This document shows positions 18,461 through 27,307 of a DNA stretch of 57,278 nucleotides, piece after piece. The position numbers and the translations under genes are program-made. Each line of letters opens with the position of its first letter. Position 1 is the stretch's first letter. Origin of the DNA: CAIYZT01 sp031385445 (GTDB lineage Bacteria; Pseudomonadota; Alphaproteobacteria; Rhodobacterales; Rhodobacteraceae). The stretch lies in assembly GCA_031385445.1 (NCBI GenBank), contig JANNBM010000050.1:1-57278 (forward strand). The letters run 5' to 3'. Under the pieces are notes generated by a model, which saw only the letters and a program-made list of their open reading frames with translations, ran no database searches and was not told the origin of the DNA.

Positions 18461-19486
18461 TCAGGCACTTCGCGCAACGTCCACTTGCGGTGCGAAAAGC
18501 AGCGCCCGGCCCCGTCCGGCGCGCTTGGCTTCGTATAAGGCCATGTCTGCATCGGCATGCAGGGTCTCGCTGTCCAGGACCTCGTAAAACGCTGATTTTG
18601 TGATCCCGATCGAGCAGGACACCCGGCACGGCTGCCCCTCGAAGTCGATCGGCGCTGACACGGCTGCGATGATCCTGTCGGCAACGAGGTTGTCCAAGTT
18701 CCCCTCGTCAAGCCGTTGCAGGACCAGCACAAATTCATCGCCGCCAACCCGCGCGACAATGTCGGAATCGCGGATTTCCAGCAGCAGGATCTGCGCCACC
18801 GTCCGCAAGACGTGATCGCCCGCCGCATGGCCAAGCGTATCATTGACCTGTTTGAAAAAGTCCAAATCCATATGCATCAAAGTGAACGACTTGCGCAGGT
18901 TGATCAGCCGGGAAAGTTCCAGCTCCATCCCGCGCCGGTTCGTCAATCCCGACAATGTGTCGGTCAGAGCCTGCTGTTCGGCCACCTGTTTTGCGCTTTG
19001 CAGCCGCAGGTTCAACTCTTTCAACTCTTGCATGACAGCGCTCTTCGCTTCGACCAGATACAGCATTTCGATGGCCAGATCGGTATGCGCGAAATCCGCT
19101 TCGGTCAGTTGGAAATGGCGCACGGCATCGACAACGCCGATGCCGAAAGACAGATTGAGCAAATACCCGTGCCCGCCCGCGAAATCATGGCAGAGCCCGC
19201 GCAGGGTAAAATCATGCCCCGCCGCGTTCAGCCGCAGCTGCACCTTTTCGCCCAAGAGCGCCGGAAGTTTCCGCATTGAAGCGATCCCCATCGGACGCTT
19301 CACATTGAACAGCTCAAAGAATTTCTGCCCCGACAACCCGCATTCTTTCAAAACAAGACTCAGGGTTGGCCCGCAGCTGATCACATTGCCCTTCAGATCA
19401 AGGGCAATGTGCATGGGCATCAATCTGCCAATCGCATCTTTTGACAGCATCATGCCGGTGTCTTTGCTCACGCTTTCGTCTTTCAT
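18461..19486 (-). CDS. Diguanylate cyclase with HNOBA-type sensor-partner domain
   Basis: 341 residues. Residues of about 20-125 (MPMHIALDLKGNVISCGPTL, later FFELFNVKRP) resemble the HNOBA domain that partners with H-NOX proteins; a short coiled coil follows (about 145-175), then a GGDEF domain. The active site GGDEF (248-252) and the inhibitory RxxD site (R239-D242) are both intact, so it should make c-di-GMP with product inhibition. Its ATG overlaps the TGA of the upstream H-NOX-like gene (ATGA, 19483-19486), meaning coupled translation. This fits the known H-NOX control of cyclases in Legionella and Shewanella. Confidence 0.9.
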   Translation of the reverse strand: MKDESVSKDTGMMLSKDAIGRLMPMHIALDLKGNVISCGPTLSLVLKECGLSGQKFFELFNVKRPMGIASMRKLPALLGEKVQLRLNAAGHDFTLRGLCHDFAGGHGYLLNLSFGIGVVDAVRHFQLTEADFAHTDLAIEMLYLVEAKSAVMQELKELNLRLQSAKQVAEQQALTDTLSGLTNRRGMELELSRLINLRKSFTLMHMDLDFFKQVNDTLGHAAGDHVLRTVAQILLLEIRDSDIVARVGGDEFVLVLQRLDEGNLDNLVADRIIAAVSAPIDFEGQPCRVSCSIGITKSAFYEVLDSETLHADADMALYEAKRAGRGRALLFAPQVDVARSA

Positions 19487-20079
19487 CTTTCCGGCCCGAC
19501 TGGCAGGGCCAGGTCAAACTGCTTTCCTGCGGTATAGGCTTGATCCAGCACATGGATCACGACAACCTCATAATCGCCATCCGTACCCAGATGGTCAAGC
19601 AAGACGAGCGCCCCGTAATCATCCGCCATGGCGCGCAGAAGCCCGACGACGATATGCCCCGCGCCATCGATCAGCGGGGCGCACAGCAGCCGGAAATGCC
19701 CAGACCCCTGATCCAGAACGATAAGTTCAGGAAGGTCCAGTTCGGAAAGCGCCAGATGGGCGCGGTCGGGCAAGTCATCCAGCGAGTGCAGAAAATCAAC
19801 AAAGCTGAGCCCACCAAAGCGCAGCAAACGGCGGAGTGCTTCGAGATTTGGGCTGGTCACAAGATAGGTGCCCAGACTTTCCAAAAGATCGCCCCGCCTG
19901 CGCCGCATCACCGTGCAGGCCGCTTCGATCATCGCGTCGGTCTGTTCGGCGGGGTAAATCAGCAGCGCTTCAAAATCGTCAAACTTAAACTCCGCGCGTT
20001 GAACCACATCCTCCCACAGCTTTTGCCCATAGGTTTCCCGCAGAAAGCTTTGAATGGAACGATTGATCAGTCCGTGCAT
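19483..20079 (-). CDS. H-NOX (haem NO-binding)-like sensor protein
   Basis: 198 residues starting MHGLINRSIQSFLRETYG, the hallmark H-NOX N-terminus; that decides the start at 20079 over an upstream in-frame codon at 20103. H-NOX proteins bind haem through a proximal His near residue 102-105 and sense NO or O2. Here the corresponding segment is HSLDDLPDRAHLAL: the aligned position is Pro104, and the nearest His is H108. The pyrrole-propionate motif YxSxR is also not recognisable (residues 129-135 read HFRLLCA). The protein may bind haem differently or not at all. It is co-translated with the HNOBA-GGDEF cyclase, so it probably controls c-di-GMP synthesis. Confidence 0.85.
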   Translation of the reverse strand: MHGLINRSIQSFLRETYGQKLWEDVVQRAEFKFDDFEALLIYPAEQTDAMIEAACTVMRRRRGDLLESLGTYLVTSPNLEALRRLLRFGGLSFVDFLHSLDDLPDRAHLALSELDLPELIVLDQGSGHFRLLCAPLIDGAGHIVVGLLRAMADDYGALVLLDHLGTDGDYEVVVIHVLDQAYTAGKQFDLALPVGPER

Positions 20080-20167
20080 ATGGCAAACTCTTCCCCGGTT
20101 CACCGATCATAGGCTCGGCAAAGTTAAGAGCCGGTCAATGAATTGAATTAAGGGAAAATTTGCGCGG

Positions 20168-21895
20168 CTATTGTGCTGAAGAATTGGGCAGGAACATGAT
20201 CCCTCCGGCGAGGGGGATGATATTCATCGGCGCTGGCATCAGGGTCGGCGGGCCCGCCATCAATGAGGCAAACAGCGCGTCCGTTTGTGCCTCGGGGACG
20301 TAGCCGATCGAGCCGCCCGCGCTGACCGAATAGGGCTTCAGCCCGGCCTCGCCAAAGGCAAAGCCCGAAACGAACAGGTTCGTGCCCTGCTTTTGCACCA
20401 GCAAAACCTCTTCGCCGGTGGAATCGGTCAGAAAATCGCCGACGATGACCCCGCAAAGGGCGGGTTCGGCGCTGGCATCGGGCGTGCAAATCCGGGACCA
20501 ATCCTGTAGGTCGTAATCCGTTGCAAGATCGATCCAAGCGTCGCGCGTCGCGGTTGCGGTCACGGGTTGGACTGGCAGCAAGCCCTTTAACTCGGCGCGC
20601 AGTTTGGCGATTTTAGCCGCCGACGCGGTCACGGAACCATCCGCCAAAAGCGCGGCAAGCGCGGTATCGCCCGCATCGGCCTTTTCCTGCAACCGCGCCA
20701 ATGCCGCAGCGCCCGGCCGTCCCCAGGCTTTCAGCGCATAGATATCAAGCGCGTCAACCGTCGTCAGCCCGGCCTCATAGCGGGCAACGGTGCTGCGTGA
20801 GGCGATCTGCTCGGTCGGCAGCACGCCCACCCAAAAGACCGCCAATCCCGCACCAAGAAGCGCCACGCTGACATTGCCGCGCCGAATAGCCTGATGCCAG
20901 ACCGAACGCGCCGCCGCGCCAAGATAAAACGCCGCGCTGATCAGCCCGATGGCCATCAAAAGTGCCGCTGCCAACCGCTCTGGCGTCCAGCCATATTGCC
21001 CAACCCGAAGCCACAAGGCCCAGATTGCCAGCAGCGCCGGAAGGATCATCAGCCCCGCCATGGCCCGCGCCGACAGCGACAACATCCGCGCTTTCGTCTC
21101 ATGCCCGTTGTCCGGCCCGGTTGCCGCCGTCACCATCGTCGCCATCATCGCGGTCAGAACCAGAAAGATCACCCCTGCAGACAGGTTTCCGAACACGGCG
21201 TCAAAGCCGCGAAACGGCAGTATCGCAATGAAAAGCACCACGACGATCAACAGGATTGGCAACAAAAGCCGCAACAAACGCTGCAAAAGCGCGGGCACCA
21301 CCGCCCCGCCAATGTCCAGCATCACCGCCAGCCCCAAGCCAAAGGCGGCCCCGGTGATCGTGGGGCCAAGTGGCTCGATCTCGGTAATTAACGTTAACAG
21401 CTGCAGGCCGACCAGGCTTAAGACCAGATCGGACAGATAAATCACGGCCCATGTCAGCCCGACAAATATCCAGGCCGCGATAAGCCGTTCGAACAGATTC
21501 CACGCCTCGGCATACAGCGTGGGATAGTGGCGAAACCCGCGGCCGAGGCCCTGCGAGATCAGGAAAGGCAGCGCCAGATGCCACAAAACCACGATGAACC
21601 CAACGGCAATCGGCTGCGTCTGACTGATATCGTCATAGCGAAGCGCGGCCAATGTCACCAAAAGGCTGGTCAACGCGCCAAGCAGCAAAGCGCGCGATCC
21701 GGCCTGTTTTTGGGCCAAAGGGCCCGACAGCGCCAGATGCGCGCCGAGGCCCGCCGCAACAAAGGCCGCAATGCTGAGCGCGATACGGTCGGACAAAACG
21801 CCCGCATCCAAAATCTTCCAAAGCGCCCAAAGCGCAAAACCGCTGAGCGCGCCGATGGCCCCCATGATCTGCAAAAGTCGGGTGTTGGGTTGCAT
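20168..21895 (-). CDS. DUF4153 polytopic membrane protein
   Basis: A 575-residue inner-membrane protein with about 11 hydrophobic segments in the first 360 residues and a soluble C-terminal part of about 200 residues. It matches the DUF4153 family, whose function is unknown. The C-terminal segment has a Cys pair region (RICTPDASAEPALCG). A ribosome site (GAGGAATTCC) precedes ATG 21893-21895. It is divergent from rsgA, with 64 bases between the annotated starts. Confidence 0.75.
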   Translation of the reverse strand: MQPNTRLLQIMGAIGALSGFALWALWKILDAGVLSDRIALSIAAFVAAGLGAHLALSGPLAQKQAGSRALLLGALTSLLVTLAALRYDDISQTQPIAVGFIVVLWHLALPFLISQGLGRGFRHYPTLYAEAWNLFERLIAAWIFVGLTWAVIYLSDLVLSLVGLQLLTLITEIEPLGPTITGAAFGLGLAVMLDIGGAVVPALLQRLLRLLLPILLIVVVLFIAILPFRGFDAVFGNLSAGVIFLVLTAMMATMVTAATGPDNGHETKARMLSLSARAMAGLMILPALLAIWALWLRVGQYGWTPERLAAALLMAIGLISAAFYLGAAARSVWHQAIRRGNVSVALLGAGLAVFWVGVLPTEQIASRSTVARYEAGLTTVDALDIYALKAWGRPGAAALARLQEKADAGDTALAALLADGSVTASAAKIAKLRAELKGLLPVQPVTATATRDAWIDLATDYDLQDWSRICTPDASAEPALCGVIVGDFLTDSTGEEVLLVQKQGTNLFVSGFAFGEAGLKPYSVSAGGSIGYVPEAQTDALFASLMAGPPTLMPAPMNIIPLAGGIMFLPNSSAQ

Positions 21896-21959
21896 CTGGA
21901 ATTCCTCTTTTGGTTTGCGGCAAAGCTAAGCCCAACTGATCAGGCGCGAAAGGCCACAA

Positions 21960-23054
21960 ATGCGCCTGTGCCTTGCACAAAGGCTTGCATCCTTCGATCC
22001 GCCCAGCCATCTGTTCTGGGTGAGCGCGCACCCGATCCTTCCCCCACCCGTTGACGTGGCCTTTGGCTGGTCCGCTTTTTTTGGTGATCAGGTAACACAG
22101 AGCGAGGCCGGTTTGCTGCCGTGCCGGATTTCAACCGTGCACCGCGCCCGGCTGACTGCGGCCCGTCCCACCGAAACGATCAAACTTGTCCTGCCCGTGC
22201 ATATCAACACGCAGGATTTTGCCGTGGGCGACTGGGTGTTGGCCGATCCGGCGACTGGGCAAATGATCCGCAGGCTCGATCGGCGGACCTTGCTGCAGCG
22301 CCGGACCGAAGGCGCGCGCGCGCCGCAGTTGATTGCGGCCAATATCGACACCTTGTTTATCGTCACCTCCTGCAATGACGATTTCAACCCCGCGCGGCTG
22401 GAACGCTATCTTGCGCTGGCCAATGAGGCGGGAACCGTTCCGGTGATCGTGCTGACCAAGGCCGACCAGACGAGCGATCCGGCGCCCTTTCAATCGCAGG
22501 CGGCGACGCTGCAGCGAGGGTTGGCGGTCGTGACTTTGAACGCAACCTCGCCCGATGCCGCCGTTTCTTTGGCCCCGTGGTGCGGGATCGGCCAGACGGT
22601 GGCGCTGGTTGGATCGTCTGGCGTTGGCAAGTCGACGCTGCTGAACACATTGACCGGCAAAACCGATGACGACGCGCAGCTGACCGGGGCGGTGCGCGAA
22701 GATGATGCGAAGGGGCGGCATACGACGACCGCTCGCTCGCTTCATGCCATTCAAGGCGGCGGCTGGGTGATCGACACGCCCGGAATGCGCACCCTGCACG
22801 TCAGCGATGTGGCGTCAGGCCTTGATGTTCTGTTCGCGGAAATCTTGGAACTCGCCCCCGAATGCCGGTTTCGCAATTGCACCCATGCACACGAGCCGGG
22901 CTGCGCGGTGCAGGCGGCGGCGCGCGCCGGGACGCTGGACGCGGACCGTCTGGCGCGCTGGCGCAAGCTGCATGACGAGAACCAGACCAACACGCCGGTT
23001 CTGACCGGCGCGCGCGGCAACAAATCCAAACCCTACACGCCTGGTCGCCACTGA
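21960..23054 (+). CDS. rsgA: Ribosome biogenesis GTPase RsgA
   Basis: A circularly permuted GTPase that checks late 30S subunit assembly. It has an OB-fold N-domain, then the permuted G motifs in the order G4 (TKAD), G1 (GSSGVGKS, about residues 218-225) and G3 (DTPGMR), and a C-terminal zinc knuckle (ECRFRNCTHAHEPGC). The annotated ATG gives 364 residues. The family usually begins close to the segment FGWSAFFGDQV, so GTG at 22056 may be the true start and the first 32 residues untranslated. The 3' end abuts the convergent MttB-family gene. Confidence 0.93.
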   Translation: MRLCLAQRLASFDPPSHLFWVSAHPILPPPVDVAFGWSAFFGDQVTQSEAGLLPCRISTVHRARLTAARPTETIKLVLPVHINTQDFAVGDWVLADPATGQMIRRLDRRTLLQRRTEGARAPQLIAANIDTLFIVTSCNDDFNPARLERYLALANEAGTVPVIVLTKADQTSDPAPFQSQAATLQRGLAVVTLNATSPDAAVSLAPWCGIGQTVALVGSSGVGKSTLLNTLTGKTDDDAQLTGAVREDDAKGRHTTTARSLHAIQGGGWVIDTPGMRTLHVSDVASGLDVLFAEILELAPECRFRNCTHAHEPGCAVQAAARAGTLDADRLARWRKLHDENQTNTPVLTGARGNKSKPYTPGRH

Positions 23055-23059
23055 ACCGC

Positions 23060-24622
23060 TTAGAAATCCGTCGGCGCGCCGCCTTCTTGTTTGCGCCGTG
23101 CCACGAACCGGCGCAGCTCTTCCTGGTGATCGCCGTTCATTTCGGGCGGCTCGAATTCTGCAAGGATCTGTTTGTAAATCCGGTGCGCGCGCTCTGCCGT
23201 CCAAAGCGAGCCGTCGATCTGCCAGGCTTCAAAATTGCGCCAATCAGACACAAACGGCTGATAAAACGCGGTGGTATAGCGTTCTTGCGTGTGCTGACAG
23301 CCAAAGTAATGCCCCGAGGGGCCAACTTCGCGAATGGCGTCAAGCGCGATGTCCTCTTCGGTCGTCGCAAAGGTTGACGCTTCGAAATAGCGCTGGATCA
23401 TCTGCAGAACTTCGCAGTCCATGATGAACTTTTCCGGGCTGGCGATCAGCCCGCCCTCAAGCCAGCCCGCCGCGTGATAGACCATGTTGGTCTGCGACTG
23501 CACCGCCGACCACAGCGAATTTGACGTTTCCCACATCGCTTGCCCGTCGGGGATATTGGCCGCGCAAACGCCCGAAGCCCGCATCGGCAGCTTGTATTGG
23601 CGCACCAATTGCCCGGTCATCTGCGTCGCGCGCATGTATTCAGGCGTGCCGAACGCGGGCGCGCCCGACTTCATATCGACGTTCGAGGTAAAGGTGCCCA
23701 GCGCAATCGGCGTGCCCGGCGAGATGAATTGCAACAGCGCCGCTGCCGAAAGCCCTTCGGCCAGCGACAGCGTCACCGCCCCCGCCATCGTGACCGGCGC
23801 CATCGCCCCCGCCAGCGTGAAGGGCGTGATCACCACCGGCTGGCGACGGCGCGCCAGCCGCATCGCGCCGTCCAGCATCGGATAATCGTGCTTCAGCGGC
23901 GAGACAGAGTTGATGTTGGTGTACATCCGCGGCTTGGCCTGAAACTCGTCCTCGGTCAGCCCGCCCGCGATGCGCACCATGTCCATCACATCTTCAACCC
24001 GCTCGGACCCAAGCGAATAGGCGTGGCAGACCTTGTCCGTCAGGGTCAGCTTTTCATAAAGGCAATCCAGATGCCGCACCGAGGCGTGGATATCGATCGG
24101 CTCCACCGGATAGCCGCCCGCGATATGGATGCAGTTGAAATACTGCGTCAGCTTCATGAATTCCTTGAAGGTTTCAAAATCGCCAGAGCGTTTGCCCCGC
24201 TCCAGATCCCAGGCGTTCGGCGGCGAGGAGACGTTGACGAACAGCATATGTTTGCCGCCCATGATCACCTCGCGCTCGGGGTTGCGCGGGGTGATGGTGA
24301 ACTGCGAGGGCGCCCTGCCGATCATCTCCATCACAAAATCTTCGTCCATGCGGACGTTCGTTCCCTTGACGATGCAGCCGGCCTTTTTCAGATACTCAAC
24401 CGCCTCGGGGTTCAGAAATTCAATCCCGATGTCGCGCAGAATTTTCATCGCGCCGCGGTGGATTGCCTGCACACCGTCCGCGTCCAATGGCTCGGTCGGG
24501 CGGTCCGGATTGATCGGGATGCGCCAGGGCATCTGGTTGATCGCTGCCCCGCCTGCCCGGGTCCGGTTGCCCGAATGCCCTCCTGCGCGGCGTCTGCGGC
24601 CTTGCTCTTCCATTTGATCCAT
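23060..24622 (-). CDS. MttB-family (trimethylamine methyltransferase-like) protein, non-pyrrolysine
   Basis: About 520 residues, full length for the MttB superfamily, which demethylates methylated amines by passing the methyl group to a corrinoid protein. No internal TAG is present, so it is a non-pyrrolysine member. Such members in aerobic Alphaproteobacteria act on quaternary amines such as glycine betaine or on unknown substrates. The barrel core is seen in segments such as VVITPFTLAGAMAPVTMAGA and SGHYFGCQHTQERYTTAFY. Starts at 24622 (MDQMEEQG) and 24613 are both plausible; the first follows AAGGGCAAGG. No corrinoid protein or reactivase gene is nearby, so the partner must be encoded elsewhere. 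Confidence 0.88.
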   Translation of the reverse strand: MDQMEEQGRRRRAGGHSGNRTRAGGAAINQMPWRIPINPDRPTEPLDADGVQAIHRGAMKILRDIGIEFLNPEAVEYLKKAGCIVKGTNVRMDEDFVMEMIGRAPSQFTITPRNPEREVIMGGKHMLFVNVSSPPNAWDLERGKRSGDFETFKEFMKLTQYFNCIHIAGGYPVEPIDIHASVRHLDCLYEKLTLTDKVCHAYSLGSERVEDVMDMVRIAGGLTEDEFQAKPRMYTNINSVSPLKHDYPMLDGAMRLARRRQPVVITPFTLAGAMAPVTMAGAVTLSLAEGLSAAALLQFISPGTPIALGTFTSNVDMKSGAPAFGTPEYMRATQMTGQLVRQYKLPMRASGVCAANIPDGQAMWETSNSLWSAVQSQTNMVYHAAGWLEGGLIASPEKFIMDCEVLQMIQRYFEASTFATTEEDIALDAIREVGPSGHYFGCQHTQERYTTAFYQPFVSDWRNFEAWQIDGSLWTAERAHRIYKQILAEFEPPEMNGDHQEELRRFVARRKQEGGAPTDF

Positions 24623-24722
24623 CCTTGCCCTTTGGGCCGAAGCCCTTTGCACAGTGATGAACGAAAGCCGCACAAAAAGCATAGCGGGTTTGCGACGTAA
24701 ATGCGTCGTTTATCGCGAGCGC

Positions 24723-25424
24723 TTAGTGCTGACGCGCGTTTTGGGCGGTAATCCACGGCAAAAGAGCGGAAATATCGTCAAGAACAACGTCGGAATGGGG
24801 CAGCAGATCCTGCTTTGTCGCGATCCCAGTCAGAACCGCAACCGCGATCATCCCGGCCTGCCGTGCAGCCGCCATATCATGCACCGAATCGCCCACCATC
24901 GCGATATCGGCGGCAGGCAGTCCGCAGTCTGTGGCAAAGGCCAACAGCTGCCCCGGCGCGGGTTTGCCCCCCCATCCCGAATCGCAGCCCGCAACGAAAT
25001 CGAACAGCGGCAATATACCGGCGGTCTGCAAGTGATGCCGCGCAGGCGCTTCTGAATCGTTCGTCGCAAGTCCGATTTTCAAACCTGCCCGGCGCAAATC
25101 GCGAAAGGTTGCGGGCAGATCGACCGCGGGCACCATCGGCGCCGATTTGGCCAGATCGGCCAACTCGCCCGCCAAGGCCGCGCCATCGCTGCGGCCAAGC
25201 TGCTCCGCCACAAAATGCGCGATTTCTTCGGTCGTATGCGCGATTATGATGCTGGTCGGCTCGAATAGGCCGCTGTCCGGATCAAACCCGAGCTTTTGCG
25301 ACAATTGCCGCGCCTGATGTTCATCCTTTGTCAGATGCGCAAGCGCCGCGCGTGTCCACGCCCCCCAGCTTTGCGCAAAGTGGAACAAGGTGCCGTCTTT
25401 GTCGAAAATGGCCGCACGGATCAT
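24723..25424 (-). CDS. HAD family phosphatase, phosphoglycolate phosphatase-like
   Basis: 233 residues of the haloacid dehalogenase superfamily. Motif I is FDKDGT with nucleophile Asp8 and general acid Asp10, motif II is LATND, the conserved lysine lies in GGKPAPGQLL, and motif III is AMVGDSVHDMAAA. A helical cap lies between motifs I and II as in phosphoglycolate phosphatases. The physiological substrate cannot be fixed. The ATG at 25422-25424 gives MIRAAIFDKDGT; a longer in-frame reading is spurious. It lies just downstream of DUF3572 on the same strand and is probably co-transcribed. Confidence 0.88.
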   Translation of the reverse strand: MIRAAIFDKDGTLFHFAQSWGAWTRAALAHLTKDEHQARQLSQKLGFDPDSGLFEPTSIIIAHTTEEIAHFVAEQLGRSDGAALAGELADLAKSAPMVPAVDLPATFRDLRRAGLKIGLATNDSEAPARHHLQTAGILPLFDFVAGCDSGWGGKPAPGQLLAFATDCGLPAADIAMVGDSVHDMAAARQAGMIAVAVLTGIATKQDLLPHSDVVLDDISALLPWITAQNARQH

Positions 25425-25440
25425 CTGGTCTCTCGTTTTT

Positions 25441-25737
25441 TCAGGTCCAATGGGGAACGTCGCCGCCCGGCAAAGAGGCGCGGGCCACGGCCACCTCCGC
25501 CGGTCCAATCCCGGCATAAGCGGCCAGCGCCAGCACATGCCGGTCTTCTGCCAGAATGAAATCCAGCACCGACGCCATGAATTCGGGCTTCTTCAGATCA
25601 GCCACCAAAGACGACAGGCCAACCCCGGTCGCGTTAAGAAATTCGCCCAGCAGGTCCGCATCCGTCGCCAGCCAGGATACCGCCTGAAAAGCCAGAGTTT
25701 CGGCGGATTCCCGCTGATTTGAGGGTTTTTCGGCCAT
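25441..25737 (-). CDS. DUF3572 small protein
   Basis: A 98-residue helical protein of the alphaproteobacterial DUF3572 family; the segment ETLAFQAVSWLATDADLL and the later GDVPHW tail are typical. Function unknown. It lies divergently next to a PleD-type response regulator, an arrangement common in Rhodobacterales. ATG 25737 follows GGGAA; a TTG at 25749 is in frame but less likely. Confidence 0.8.
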   Translation of the reverse strand: MAEKPSNQRESAETLAFQAVSWLATDADLLGEFLNATGVGLSSLVADLKKPEFMASVLDFILAEDRHVLALAAYAGIGPAEVAVARASLPGGDVPHWT

Positions 25738-25850
25738 ATTTCCCGACAATCTTTCAAAAAATGAGCGCGGTTGGTTAGGTCTTTAGAAAGGAATTCTTAA
25801 CGACTTTAGCTGCACAATGACCAGACCCAAATAGGTATTGGTGTTCACGA

Positions 25851-27245
25851 ATGATCGGAACAATTCTTATCGTTGACGGCGTCGCGACCAACCGGATCGT
25901 GATGAAGGTCAAATTGGCTGGTGCCGGCTATCGCACACTGGCGGCGGGCGATGTGGCCTCATGCTTTGATCTGGCGCGCCGCGAAAAGCCCGATCTTATC
26001 CTGCTCGATATCGACGTGCCGGACATCGGCGGGATTGAATTGCTGCGGGCACTTCGCACCGATCCGACGACCTCCCGGATCTTGGTGGTCATGGTTTCCA
26101 GCTTGCATAACCGCGACCAAAGGCTTGATGCGTTGCGGGCCGGCGCGGATGAGTTTTTGGCGAAACCCATTGATGATCACACACTTCTTGCCCGCCTGCG
26201 CAGCCTGACCCGCGCGCGCGATGATCTGGACGGTATGGACACGCGCGGCGACGGCATCGCGAATTTTTCCATCGCAGAACCGCCTGCCCCGTTTCAGCGT
26301 CCGGGCCAGATCGTCATCGTCACCGCGCGCCCCGATACAGCCATCAGGCTGCGCCACAGCTTGGCGTCTTTCAGCAAAGACCAGTTCAAATGCCTGTCCT
26401 TTGATCAGGTGTTCAATCAGCAAACCACAGAAGCGGTGGGCCCGGACGTTTACCTGATCGAGGTGAGCGCTCAAGACGGCGACCGCGGGCTGATCGTCAT
26501 GTCCACCCTGCGCAGCCGCCAAGAGACGCGGCATACGAAAATCTGCATCCTGAATGCCGCTGAAAGCCCGGATTTGCCCGCGATGGCGTTTGACCTTGGG
26601 GCGCATGATCTGGTCGCCGCCGATCTGGACCTTGAAGAGATCGCGCTTCGGCTTAGCGTTTTGGTGCGCAGAAAATCCGAGGCCGACCGGCAAAGGGCGA
26701 ACCTTCGCGACAATCTGCGGCTGGCCATGATGGACCCCCTGACCGGCATCCCGAACCGGCGCTCTGGCATGACGCAACTGGGCCTCATCGCCGACCGGAC
26801 CCTCGCCCAAAGCAGCCATTTCGCGCTGTTGGTTCTGGACCTCGACAAATTCAAGTCCGTCAATGATCGTTTCGGACATGCTGCCGGCGATGCGGTGCTC
26901 GTTGAGGTGGCGCGGCGGCTGAAGGAATGCCTGCGCAGCACGGACATGATCGCCCGCATCGGCGGCGAGGAATTCCTGATCTGCCTGCCGGACACAACGC
27001 TTTCCGAAAGCCGGCTGGTGGCCGAACGGCTGTGCCACGAGATCGAGTCCGCACCCATCCGGCTGCATACCGGCGAGCATTTGCAGGTGACCATTTCAAT
27101 CGGTTTGGCGCTCAGCAATGACGGACACGACATGGACGCCGCCCCGCTGGTCAACGAAACGTTTGACCGGGCCGATATGGCGCTTTTGGCCGCCAAAAGG
27201 GCCGGGCGCAATCAGGTCACAATCAGCCGGACCGCCGCAGCCTGA
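25851..27245 (+). CDS. pleD: PleD-like response regulator diguanylate cyclase
   Basis: 464 residues: receiver domain (1-120), degenerate second receiver (about 150-280) and GGDEF domain (about 295-460). The phosphoacceptor Asp53 lies in LILLDIDVPD and the conserved Lys in FLAKPID. The acidic pair that binds Mg, usually DD, reads VDG here (Asp9-Gly10), so phosphorylation may be weakened. The second receiver lacks the phosphoacceptor (YLIEV). The cyclase signature is GGEEF (371-375) with an RxxD inhibitory site (362-365), so c-di-GMP output is expected. In Caulobacter PleD controls polar development. It is divergent from DUF3572. Confidence 0.9.
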   Translation: MIGTILIVDGVATNRIVMKVKLAGAGYRTLAAGDVASCFDLARREKPDLILLDIDVPDIGGIELLRALRTDPTTSRILVVMVSSLHNRDQRLDALRAGADEFLAKPIDDHTLLARLRSLTRARDDLDGMDTRGDGIANFSIAEPPAPFQRPGQIVIVTARPDTAIRLRHSLASFSKDQFKCLSFDQVFNQQTTEAVGPDVYLIEVSAQDGDRGLIVMSTLRSRQETRHTKICILNAAESPDLPAMAFDLGAHDLVAADLDLEEIALRLSVLVRRKSEADRQRANLRDNLRLAMMDPLTGIPNRRSGMTQLGLIADRTLAQSSHFALLVLDLDKFKSVNDRFGHAAGDAVLVEVARRLKECLRSTDMIARIGGEEFLICLPDTTLSESRLVAERLCHEIESAPIRLHTGEHLQVTISIGLALSNDGHDMDAAPLVNETFDRADMALLAAKRAGRNQVTISRTAAA

Positions 27246-27253
27246 CGCGGTTT

Positions 27254-27284
27254 GCGCCGGATCCGGGGCCACCCCGGCAGGCGC
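27254..27284. terminator. GC-rich hairpin between convergent genes
   Basis: Nested inverted repeat: outer GCGCC/GGCGC (27254-27258 with 27280-27284) and inner CCGGGG/CCCCGG (27263-27268 with 27272-27277) around a CCA loop, nine bases after the pleD stop. No T run follows on either strand, so termination is only suggested. Confidence 0.4.
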
Positions 27285-27307
27285 TGATCATGCAGCGCGC
27301 CGCCGCG

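Noticed and set aside
21386..21398. TTAACGTTAAC palindrome resembling a CtrA or MutL-like site
   Set aside because: It lies inside the DUF4153 coding region and lacks the TTAA-N7-TTAA spacing.
23060..24622. Pyrrolysine codon in the MttB-like gene
   Set aside because: The frame has no internal TAG.
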